48,303 nt of DNA from Bacillota bacterium (GTDB lineage Bacteria; Bacillota; Clostridia; Christensenellales; UBA1242), in contig WRAD01000004.1 of the NCBI GenBank assembly GCA_009780375.1, forward strand, positions 1 to 48,303, given 5' to 3'. This document shows, in pieces, positions 40,801 to 48,303 of the stretch. Under the pieces are notes generated by a model, which saw only the letters and a program-made list of their open reading frames with translations, made no database searches and was not told the origin of the DNA. Made by a program: the position numbers and the translations under genes. Positions within the stretch are counted from its first letter, which is position 1; each line of letters begins with the position of its first letter.

Positions 40801-42832
40801 TATGTAATACCAGTCTTATTGCGTTCGTATGATATGTCTCGCCTACAAAAAAGAAAGGCTCAGGACTTCTGGAAGGTGACGGGAATATAAATCCCGCAGT
40901 CCACTCTGCGGTCATATCTATTACCGCAACCGCAACGGTAACATTCAAATCAATATTACGAAAAGTGCCATCTTCGCCATCTATCCTGATGATTATCGGC
41001 GTTGTTACGCCAGGCAAAACATCTATATTATGTGTTCCAAGACCAGATGTAATTGATGCCTCTTGTATATTTACCACACTTGCGGCAATTGTGAAATTAT
41101 CTGTACCATGTGGCAGAATTACATTTATCGGCACAGGGGTACTGAATTGATTTGCAAGAAGTCCGACAGGTGGAAATACAGACGGAGTTGTCGGAGTTGG
41201 TGTAATTGTCAAGTAGGTTAACCCAAGATCTGCGGTTCGAACAAAAAATTGTATTGTACGTACAACCGAATTTCCAAATTGTGGGGTTGTTGTTATTACA
41301 AGCACATTATTAGAACCGGGTTGAATATCTTCAAGTGGATTTATATTTTGGTCTATAGGCATGCCATTTAATGTTATCGCAACAGATGATAAAGATGATT
41401 CAGGTGAAACAGTCAATGTGATTGCATCTGCATGACTTAGTGGAATTTCTTCGAGAATGTTCCAGATTGCATTTGTACCTGTTGGATTTAGCCATTGGCT
41501 CGAAGCGGTTTGCACAGCACCTCCAATTTCAAAATTGAATCCAGTTATATTTGTATTCGAATCTCCCCCATTTCTTATAACATTAATTGTATGCGTGGCA
41601 AAAAAGTTTCCACTTGCCGATGTTATTGTAAATGTTATAGGTGTTGTTGAATAATTTGGCAATGCAACGCTTTGCAGGCTGACGGTACTTTGTTCAAACG
41701 AGACGGTTGCACCACTTGTTGCGACAATTTCAAAGTCCATCACTTCAATTTGTGTAGTTGTAAATGGCAATGTTATTGTATTCCATATATTTGTTCCTCC
41801 ATCACGATTAATCACCAACTCGGCATGGATTATATCATATATCTCGACCGAATCAAGAGGATTTACCGGTGCATCAAGGGTTATTGCCACCGTATAAATT
41901 TCTGTTGTTATTTGGTCCTGTGCAACAATTTCGATTTGAACAATTGTAGTTGTACCTGTACTCAGCGAAAGAAAATCATCAAAATAAGACGCATGCGGAC
42001 CACCATCAATACTTATTGTTGCAACATTTGATTCAGGTGATGCACGAAGACGAAAGTCATTCGCATATATATATTGAAATTCGTATGGCAGAACAAGCGT
42101 TGTTGCACTTGTCCACATTGATGGACTTATATTAAATGCCTCTTCTGCTATTTCAATTACCAGATTATCTCGATCCAGTTTTGCATTATTGCAAAATATT
42201 GTCGTTTCACCCTCAAATACTATATCAAGATTACCAAGTGCCAATCGGCCATTCGCATAGTCATGTTGAATTGCAATATCTGCGTGTGGGTTGACACTTG
42301 TGAACGCGGGACCTGTTTCAAAATTTATGCTGTATGTACCTGGCATTACATCGTCTCTAAGTCTGAAAATAATATCACCAAGATAATATTCATTACCAGG
42401 GGCGAATATTGGCATCGCGTTGACGTTACTGAATCCTTTGTTAATTTGTCCTAGTGTATTATTAAAGGTATAATTTTGACTTATCGGCATTTCAAAGACA
42501 CCTGGGATACCTACTATTAATGTGTTTACCTCTATCCTGTCAACCTGAAAAACATTAGGATCAAATAATATACGTGCATCAGCCATAGCAAGTTCCGCAT
42601 TTCCAAAAATCCACAGTGAAACAGGTAACTCGAAAGTTGTGGTATTTATAACTGACAAGTCAATTGTTATTGTGGCATCTGTGCTTAATACCATTATTGC
42701 CTCTGAATCGGCAGGTATCTGGTGACCTGCAACGGTTAAAACCGGTAAAGTTTGAAATTGCATGATTAATAAAGCGATTGCCGTGACTATCACTGTTATT
42801 ATCATGCCTGATAAAGTTTTGTTTTTTTTCAT
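37832..42832 (-). CDS. Membrane-anchored surface protein with N-terminal cohesin-like domain
   Basis: 1666 aa. Signal peptide at 1-36. About 40-205 resembles a cohesin: ARILFDPNVFQVDRIEV, then YYLGDIIFRLRDDVMPGTY and a closing ANGRLALGNLDI. About 210-640 holds four cadherin-like beta-sandwich domains. About 640-1350 has eight Big_3-like domains with cores such as EPFFFVGETYHTNAI and VTASMITGFNTS. Another cadherin-like domain at about 1360-1450 and a helical stem follow. A membrane helix (about 1564-1586, WILIGVGTLAAVILAST) then leads to LRKRKAK and a cytoplasmic Ala/Lys-rich helical tail of about 75 residues. It overlaps genes on both sides by 4 bp (ATGA). The upstream partner ends in a dockerin-like module, so this protein is likely its membrane receptor. 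Confidence 0.8.
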   Translation of the reverse strand: MKKNKTLSGMIITVIVTAIALLIMQFQTLPVLTVAGHQIPADSEAIMVLSTDATITIDLSVINTTTFELPVSLWIFGNAELAMADARILFDPNVFQVDRIEVNTLIVGIPGVFEMPISQNYTFNNTLGQINKGFSNVNAMPIFAPGNEYYLGDIIFRLRDDVMPGTYSINFETGPAFTSVNPHADIAIQHDYANGRLALGNLDIVFEGETTIFCNNAKLDRDNLVIEIAEEAFNISPSMWTSATTLVLPYEFQYIYANDFRLRASPESNVATISIDGGPHASYFDDFLSLSTGTTTIVQIEIVAQDQITTEIYTVAITLDAPVNPLDSVEIYDIIHAELVINRDGGTNIWNTITLPFTTTQIEVMDFEIVATSGATVSFEQSTVSLQSVALPNYSTTPITFTITSASGNFFATHTINVIRNGGDSNTNITGFNFEIGGAVQTASSQWLNPTGTNAIWNILEEIPLSHADAITLTVSPESSLSSVAITLNGMPIDQNINPLEDIQPGSNNVLVITTTPQFGNSVVRTIQFFVRTADLGLTYLTITPTPTTPSVFPPVGLLANQFSTPVPINVILPHGTDNFTIAASVVNIQEASITSGLGTHNIDVLPGVTTPIIIRIDGEDGTFRNIDLNVTVAVAVIDMTAEWTAGFIFPSPSRSPEPFFFVGETYHTNAIRLVLHNSDNTTTVVNVSQAMAITAGFPVTGFATPGTYTLNFEHSVNPTTGLPHSVEFIVDVVIPNPSGINLLATNTTFNQFAAYDNRFQIYITHDWPGANNSQNPITVTIDMLGGLEAFENAVSVHGSRQLVIYYQGFTIDVPITVIAANAIVNGISAQWTPGFIFSAPERIPEPFFFVGESFPSGAIQIVHHYTDGSSSAPIPVTASMANNAGFNTSIPGITTLQFTHANVTEPVTMSAKVVAPIINGIELVPGANLTFTQNAPYDNRFSVFFTHNWSGANNLTNSIPVTASMITGFNTSVSVLGPRQLVIEYAGFSLTVDINVVAPVAVIYRISAEWATIRDRHNFVQGEPYQNNAIEIIAHWTDDRVPTRIPVTTAMAMTAGFDTSSQGQMILNLTHLAHNYPFVVSVIVAQITEIRIMNVGTTTFTRGSAYDNSWQFEFIWNWRETPDTGHAVTLAMMGDSFNTNDLGNVNVTISHLGFTSTRQITVIAPANPNNVNIFVINNQSRNTWMIGEAFDQEAIVIQVNINDTYIYNTSVTLAMIGGISTWNGIISTPGIQTLVITYLDTTTTFQITVNAAPEIPTVESISVMAGSRVGWIVGQSYVTGEIRILVTMSDTEQRQVDVTLAMLGGALAWNEVVATPTGPGMLRVLTITYQDTITQFNIIVLPSDIITDPTEDPDYRALDDLVLTVAGIMKPWNGERIFEPMPISFHLRHAVVINAISTNPDASVELVVDGVNRNGQTLPILPVGVSTFNIVVVSPAGNTQTYSVVITVNELDESDIDPYRSKLHLLVSFILGDFDWQSIEPDDSLDVITLHFRNLYSEETVEPFLEWLGISIFLLMEWDANGSYSYETAFNALTNTFAALEEKQDFPSPDLDDDDRNFFMDNLHWILIGVGTLAAVILASTFLYLRKRKAKIKMNTLNELKNSATQALDKAMNDLRFATGQASIAKQESKMRETAMDAIQNAGDSAQKAVRLAKEYKTAKKGGKK

Positions 42833-45800
42833 GCTGCCTCCCCTTGTTCTTGTTGAAGTCTCAAACCATCAAAAATATCCACAGACCCTCTTACATGACT
42901 TTGTAATAACCCAACGTCAGAGTTATTTGGATTATTAAGTCCTCTTATATCTGCGGCAAGAAAGTTCGCACTTTCAAGCAATTGTCCTCGCACATGAGCC
43001 TGTAATCTTCCTACATCGGCGTTGTTTGGATTACCAAGACCACGAACGTCACCAATGACGACAATTGTTACTTTATCAATCACAGATTCGCCATTAAAAA
43101 GTTTTATTTGCATTCCTGTTGCCACCGTAGTGTTTAGATCAATAATTTCTTGCTCGCCTTGATTTAATGATTCAAAAACTCTAAGCCCTTTATTTATAAA
43201 CTGTGCAAGTAACGTTTCCAATAATTCGCCCGCAGCAAAGTTTGCAAGAAACACATCGCCTTGATGGTGGCCGTCTATTGCATTTCCCGCAGCATCGATA
43301 AATCTCAGAATCTGATAACCAGGCATCAAAGGATTCAAAGCAATGTGCAACAAAGTATCTGCAAGTATGTTATTAAGTGCATTGCGCAAGGCAACAACGT
43401 GATCATCTATTTCTTGCCGGGTACCTTCATTCAATAAAACATCGTTATATTCCATAAGTTGAAGCAATATTAACCACTCGGGTGTTGTATCTTGGGCAAG
43501 CTGTTCTATTTCTGATATTATTCTTACAAGATTACCAACATAAACAAGGTTATCAAGTACTTGACGAAGTTCATGTTGATTACCATTAATTGCATTTACA
43601 AGTTGCACCTGAAAAGCGTTCCATGACAATATTGTAAAGTAATGGTATTCGGTCAATGCATCCTCGACGGCATTTCGTGTTGCTATTGTTGCATTTAAAA
43701 CCGCTTGTTCCGAACCATTGATAAAAAGTTGCTCGTTATTATGAATAACGGTAACAAGTTCATCCCAACGTATATCATCACGAATATCATATTTTTGGAA
43801 AATTCGAGCAATTTCATGATAGTGACGAAGATTGCGGATACTTATCAGCCGTGCCAAAGCATCAAGCAAATTTTGTGCTGCGGAAATCCATCCACTGTCA
43901 TTTGATGGCAAACCTTGTGCAATTACGTCGTTTGCAAATGTTACCGCATCGATAAGTGCCATAAAACTCTCAAGTGTGTAATAACGTGCATATGGTAAAT
44001 GATATTGTGCTTTTGCAAGAAGTTCGTCCAACGTTCCAGATTGAAAAGCAAGATTGTATATTGCATAAAGCAAGTTTTCAATATATGTTTCAAGTGCAGT
44101 AACATCACTTGAGTCAATTTCAATAAAGCTCCTTGCGGCGTTTAATTGTGTAATCAAAGCGTTCCAACTTGTTGTTGTGTATAAAGATGGGTCTTTGGCT
44201 TCGACTTGGGCGATAAGTGCCTTAAGTTCAGATTTTTCAACCACCATTGCACTCATTGCCTCTTCAAGTTTTCTGATTGCCTCAAAAACTTCTCTTATCG
44301 ATGGTGGTGGCGGTTCAAGGACACCTGTTGCAAAGTTTATTGCATTTGTCAATTGTGCAGAAGTTTCTTGTGTAAATTGTGATCTGTCAAATTCAAATGC
44401 ATCACCCAATAAATTTGAAAGTGGCTCCAAATCAGGCAAGAGATTTGCATGCATTATGCGTAACTCATCATAAATTTCCATAAGATCAAAAACGTTTATA
44501 TTGACATTTGCAGCAGCAGTAACCCCGGCGTTGCGTGAAGCAAGAAAAGCGGTCCAAGAGTCAGTAAGAAAATTTATGGCTATTGTATAATAAGGTGCAA
44601 TCGATACGTCATTAACAAGGCCTTGCAAAGGGATACGATTGGCAACAAGTTCCTCCATCGCATTTTCCAAATCTGCATATGCATTTTGAACTTCTGTAAC
44701 AGTTAAACGACCCTGGTAATTCAAAATTGCAACAGCAGCTGAGCGTGCGATTTGAAATGGTTCCCAAGTTTCTTCGGTAACAAAATTTTGGCGAACCCGC
44801 CCGGCTATGTTTACAAGTGCGGTAAGTGCAGATGTATCTGCTTCAAGTGCATTAAATGCATCAAGAAGCATTTGATATTGAACAACAAGGTGGTCTGTGG
44901 TATGTGTTTCTGGATTAAATGTCAAATCAAGAAAGTCCTTACTTCGACTAATCTGTTCTTGTAACAGTTCCCAAGTGGCCTGCGTATAATCTGTGGAACT
45001 TTGATTTTGCAGCCACGTTATCAAATCACGTACATGTATATCATCAACAACAAGCCCAACATATGTAACAGAGTTATATGTCCCGCCATAAACCGAAAGC
45101 AAGAGCCTTTCTATTATATCAAGCATTTGATTCAGATTTGTTCCAGAATTCAAACGCATTGCATTCGCCTGGTCAAGATATCCTTGTAAAATGCCAAGTT
45201 CCGTCGCACGATAAAAATGGCGAGGAGGTGTTTCATTCGGCCTTGGAACACGTGCACGCAAAAGTCGTTGTTCAATTTGATCAACCACATCATCAAGTGC
45301 ATTGAAATTTAATAAAAGCGAGCCAAGTGCGTCTTGCAGATTTTGAATTGTATTGCGAAGTGTTTGTATAGTTGGGTTTGTACCAAATAATATTGTATTT
45401 GCATAGCTTATCGCATTTTCCAAATTTGCCCAAGAAAGGTATGTAAAGTATGCAGGATTAAGCGTACCTGTGTATAACATAAGTTCCTCAAGTTCTGACA
45501 AATCGGTCAGCAACATTGATATTGAGTTTCTTAATTCATGCAATATTACAACAAGTCTTTCATATTCACGAGTATCAAGTACTCCGTTAATATATGTATC
45601 GTATTCAGCAACCGCATTATCAAGGCTTTGTGTAAATGTTGCAAAGGATTCGATGGTAAAGTATTCTTCATGGATTGAAAACTCATTGGTCGCTTTGTTG
45701 ATTTCATAATGCAACAATTGCATATTAAATCGCAACATACCTATTGCGTTTTGAAGAATTTCACGTTGTGCACGAAGTCCTGCGAGCGTTGGCCGTGCCG

Positions 45801-48303
45801 GATATGTGCCATTCAGATAATCCAAAGCAACATCAATAGCAATTTGTAATTCATCCCTTGTATCATCGGTAAGATAATGAGTCGGAGCGGTTCCGAATCT
45901 GCGGATGATTTCTTGGGCCTCTTCTATACGAAGTTCAAGCATTCTCTGGTTAACAATTATATTGTCAATTCTTAATGCAAGATCATGTGCCATTGCGGCA
46001 ACCTGAACCGCGGTTGGAAATCGTGTTGGCTGCATATTTGGTGTATAAATTTCTGCCAACATTTGGTTTGCGTTACTTGGATGTGTTCCAAGTTCCTCAG
46101 ATGTTGTACCTGTAAGCAAGTTACGCATATATTCTATACGCACGGAAAAATCTTCCCACTCTTCTATATCCCATTCTTGCGATTCTTTGAATAAATCAAG
46201 AAAATCTGGATGCGGTGGGTATGGCAAAGATCCGGCGGAATATGGCAAGTTTGTATTCGGATCGTTTCTCCATCCTATATAAATATCATTAAGTATATTT
46301 GCTTGGTCTACAATTTCACCGAACCTTGCTCCATCAACTTGAAGTAAAAAATATGTCGAATTCAAATTATCCTTGGCAAGACGAACAGTTGTTGGGGTTG
46401 AATCTCCACGCATAAATTCTGCTTGAGCGGCATCCCTTGCCTCAATAAATGCATCACCTGTAATCGTTGTATATCCTGCGGTTTGTACAAGCAACATAGA
46501 GTTTATAAGATCAATAAGTTTAGATTTATCAACATCAAGTGTGTTAAGTGCAAATTGCAAATTAAATGTTGCACTTGCGACTTCTGCCCCTGTTACCGAA
46601 CCTCGTTGATATCCAAGTTCTTCACATATTGGACAATGATAACTTGGATCGATTACTGTTATTGTGATTCCGTTTTCCTCTCTTGTAATGGTTACACCAT
46701 ACCTTATCAATACACAACGTGCTTCGTTATACGCGATAACAAAACGTTCCCATGTGTGATGGAAAAAGGCTATATCTGGATACCAGTTATTTGGGTAATT
46801 AGTATAAATTTCGTGGGCACGTCTTATATATTCGGTCAATCCTTGTATATCAAAACGAAGATTGTTCATAGCGTTGTACAAATTGTCAAAAGCGGTTTGT
46901 ACCTGGTTCCTTGTTGAAAATGCATTTCCAAGAATAAGCATTGCCTCTAGACGACTTTGTGCAAATGGGAGCCATGTTTCCATGGAATAATGTATTTGGT
47001 TTCGCTGATTTGCAAGTTGTACAAGTTGGCGCAAATATGTCATATCAAGAAGCAAGCTTTCATATGCAAGCTCAAGTGCGGCAAGTGCATTTTGAATCAT
47101 TGGATTTGTTACACGATTATGTCCAAGAGGTGCAAGCCTTGTTGATTCTATTAATCTGCTTGCATTTTCAATCATCGCATTCATGTGTGCGAATGAAAGA
47201 AACTGGTCTTGCATATAAAATACTCCGCTTGGATAATGCATTATGTGTGCAAGTTTTGCCTCAAGTGCGGAAGAATCTGCACGCAAACCATTCAAAGCAG
47301 ATTCCAGATGTATAAGCCACAAGGCAACATGGTCGTTTGTAATATTGGCGGTTGTGGCAATTCTTTGTTCAACATATTCTACCGCATCATCAAGAATTCC
47401 CAATGTGTGTTCAGAGAATAAACTTCGGTCAATGTCTCTTGCGTTATCTATTGCAACAAACAGCATATCAATAACAACAGGCATATCTTGTAAATTAGGA
47501 AGCCCTTCGTTTAACACAGGGTTAATTGCCCATGTCGATGCAAAATTCCATCCAAGATCATTTTCATAGTTTGTTTGCGCGTCGACCCCTCTGAAGAACA
47601 TTGGATCTTCTATTGGTTCTTGTGCCCCTGTTAATGCAGGAGAAATCCATGCAAGGGCTTGGGTTCCTGCGGTCAAGGTATGTGCAAAAGACTGGATTCG
47701 ATTTGAATTTGTGGCAACGGTACCTGTTGGTAAATTTGTTATTGCGGCGGCCGCAACTGTTCCAATACCAATTGGATGAGCTCGAATAGCATGTCTTACA
47801 TCTACCGCATTTGATCTAATTTGAATTCCTACCACCGCACTGTTTCTTATAACCATTGGTGTGGTTGTTTCACCAACAATACCCATTGCAACAGAACGGC
47901 GCGCACTTGAAGTAACTTGTGTTGCTGATGCCTCTATCGTTGCATTGACAAGCACACGCTCTACAACGGTTCGTCCGCCCTGAAGCACGGTGTCTGCACG
48001 TTCATTTCGCCCAATTATGCCGGATGCGGTTGCATTTGGTCCACTGTCACGAATCACCCCCATTACCATAACATCTTGGACAAGTGGTGCCCAAACATTG
48101 GCATTATTAGTAATTCGTCCAACGATACCTGCCATATATCCAGGCGTTGTTGATGTGTTGGTTCCATGCATTGTTCCGCGAAAATAACTGTGCCTTACTG
48201 TGCCACTTTCCATAGATCCGACAAGCCCACCTGCATAAAGACTTGTCGTTTCAATCCTTACATTATCAACGAACGAGTGAGTAATTGAATTATTAGAAAG
48301 CAA
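42829..48303 (-). CDS. Giant beta-helix/FIVAR surface protein with C-terminal dockerin-like module (partial)
   Basis: 1824 aa visible; the N-terminus lies beyond the window, so the listed start is only the edge. Residues 1-230 are GLUG-like beta-helix repeats (LYAGGLVGSMESGTVRHSYF, GYMAGIVGR). About 275-1640 is an array of roughly 18 FIVAR-like three-helix units with cores such as YTTTSWNALITQLNAARSFI. About 1645-1745 is a beta-rich module ending MQIKLFNGESVIDKVTIVVI. The last 80 residues contain two copies of one motif: DVRGLGNPNNADVGRLQAHV and DIRGLNNPNNSDVGLLQSHV, a dockerin-like pair. There is no membrane anchor, which suits retention by docking to the next gene's cohesin-like domain. Its stop overlaps that gene by 4 bp. 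Confidence 0.8.
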   Translation of the reverse strand: MLSNNSITHSFVDNVRIETTSLYAGGLVGSMESGTVRHSYFRGTMHGTNTSTTPGYMAGIVGRITNNANVWAPLVQDVMVMGVIRDSGPNATASGIIGRNERADTVLQGGRTVVERVLVNATIEASATQVTSSARRSVAMGIVGETTTPMVIRNSAVVGIQIRSNAVDVRHAIRAHPIGIGTVAAAAITNLPTGTVATNSNRIQSFAHTLTAGTQALAWISPALTGAQEPIEDPMFFRGVDAQTNYENDLGWNFASTWAINPVLNEGLPNLQDMPVVIDMLFVAIDNARDIDRSLFSEHTLGILDDAVEYVEQRIATTANITNDHVALWLIHLESALNGLRADSSALEAKLAHIMHYPSGVFYMQDQFLSFAHMNAMIENASRLIESTRLAPLGHNRVTNPMIQNALAALELAYESLLLDMTYLRQLVQLANQRNQIHYSMETWLPFAQSRLEAMLILGNAFSTRNQVQTAFDNLYNAMNNLRFDIQGLTEYIRRAHEIYTNYPNNWYPDIAFFHHTWERFVIAYNEARCVLIRYGVTITREENGITITVIDPSYHCPICEELGYQRGSVTGAEVASATFNLQFALNTLDVDKSKLIDLINSMLLVQTAGYTTITGDAFIEARDAAQAEFMRGDSTPTTVRLAKDNLNSTYFLLQVDGARFGEIVDQANILNDIYIGWRNDPNTNLPYSAGSLPYPPHPDFLDLFKESQEWDIEEWEDFSVRIEYMRNLLTGTTSEELGTHPSNANQMLAEIYTPNMQPTRFPTAVQVAAMAHDLALRIDNIIVNQRMLELRIEEAQEIIRRFGTAPTHYLTDDTRDELQIAIDVALDYLNGTYPARPTLAGLRAQREILQNAIGMLRFNMQLLHYEINKATNEFSIHEEYFTIESFATFTQSLDNAVAEYDTYINGVLDTREYERLVVILHELRNSISMLLTDLSELEELMLYTGTLNPAYFTYLSWANLENAISYANTILFGTNPTIQTLRNTIQNLQDALGSLLLNFNALDDVVDQIEQRLLRARVPRPNETPPRHFYRATELGILQGYLDQANAMRLNSGTNLNQMLDIIERLLLSVYGGTYNSVTYVGLVVDDIHVRDLITWLQNQSSTDYTQATWELLQEQISRSKDFLDLTFNPETHTTDHLVVQYQMLLDAFNALEADTSALTALVNIAGRVRQNFVTEETWEPFQIARSAAVAILNYQGRLTVTEVQNAYADLENAMEELVANRIPLQGLVNDVSIAPYYTIAINFLTDSWTAFLASRNAGVTAAANVNINVFDLMEIYDELRIMHANLLPDLEPLSNLLGDAFEFDRSQFTQETSAQLTNAINFATGVLEPPPPSIREVFEAIRKLEEAMSAMVVEKSELKALIAQVEAKDPSLYTTTSWNALITQLNAARSFIEIDSSDVTALETYIENLLYAIYNLAFQSGTLDELLAKAQYHLPYARYYTLESFMALIDAVTFANDVIAQGLPSNDSGWISAAQNLLDALARLISIRNLRHYHEIARIFQKYDIRDDIRWDELVTVIHNNEQLFINGSEQAVLNATIATRNAVEDALTEYHYFTILSWNAFQVQLVNAINGNQHELRQVLDNLVYVGNLVRIISEIEQLAQDTTPEWLILLQLMEYNDVLLNEGTRQEIDDHVVALRNALNNILADTLLHIALNPLMPGYQILRFIDAAGNAIDGHHQGDVFLANFAAGELLETLLAQFINKGLRVFESLNQGEQEIIDLNTTVATGMQIKLFNGESVIDKVTIVVIGDVRGLGNPNNADVGRLQAHVRGQLLESANFLAADIRGLNNPNNSDVGLLQSHVRGSVDIFDGLRLQQEQGEAA

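Noticed and set aside
1-48303. CRISPR arrays, transposases, prophage genes or rRNA
   Set aside because: None was seen. The only regular repeats are protein-domain repeats and the two-copy dispersed element.

Overview
AT-rich bacterial DNA carrying an S10-spc ribosomal protein operon in Firmicutes order, zinc-type uS14, a rimP-nusA-ylxR block, strong AGGAGG ribosome sites and consensus TTGACA/TATAAT promoters. This fits an uncultured Bacillota/Clostridia-like organism. Rank and species cannot be fixed from the window. The very large surface proteins (discoidin, Ig-like, RCC1, FIVAR, cohesin/dockerin-like) suggest a host- or polysaccharide-associated life. None of the fully visible surface proteins shows an LPXTG signal; they end in a membrane helix or hydrophobic segment with a basic tail.

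Layout. 1-4.4 kb (+): a 1049-aa membrane-anchored protein with four beta-sandwich modules, then two small membrane-anchored proteins. 4.4-5.2 kb (-): an inositol-monophosphatase-family enzyme. 5.2-5.4 kb: a dispersed repeat and the secY terminator. 5.4-18.0 kb (-): rpsJ-rplCDWB-rpsS-rplV-rpsC-rplP-rpmC-rpsQ-rplNXE-rpsN-rpsH-rplFR-rpsE-rpmD-rplO-secY from one consensus promoter; many of these proteins carry unusual charged low-complexity tails. 18.1-25 kb: a phosphoesterase, a secreted RCC1-propeller protein, a short-form alaS, a Cys-rich small membrane protein (+), an M20 amidohydrolase and a GNAT acetyltransferase. 25.2-30.8 kb (-): a giant secreted protein with 14 Ig-like repeats. 31.1-33.2 kb (+): a divergent clpX-like gene and a MORN-repeat gene in one operon, then tRNA-Arg(CCT). 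33.3-35.0 kb (-): ylxR, nusA and a shortened rimP behind an attenuator-like leader. 35.1-35.8 kb: a divergent pair, a small gene and an XRE-type regulator, sharing an operator. 35.7-36.9 kb (-): a cysteine desulfurase. 37-48.3 kb (-): a translationally coupled three-gene surface operon, cut by the window end.

Best candidates for an undescribed system. First, the 37-48 kb operon: a beta-helix/FIVAR protein ending in a doubled dockerin-like module, then a membrane protein that starts with a cohesin-like domain and ends in a cytoplasmic helical tail, then a soluble coiled-coil protein. I infer an outside-to-inside complex, cellulosome-like in its docking principle but without visible enzymes. 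Second, a ClpX-like ATPase that keeps its zinc finger and ATPase motifs but lacks the GYVG pore loop and the IGF ClpP-docking loop, and whose linker contains an in-frame copy of a repeat also found between genes. Its downstream partner is a MORN protein.

Gene expression theme: several promoter-proximal genes (1049-aa gene, phosphoesterase, alaS, clpX, XRE regulator, cysteine desulfurase) have a -10-like hexamer 5-8 nt before the ATG and no Shine-Dalgarno, suggesting leaderless mRNAs. Operon-internal genes have strong Shine-Dalgarno sites.
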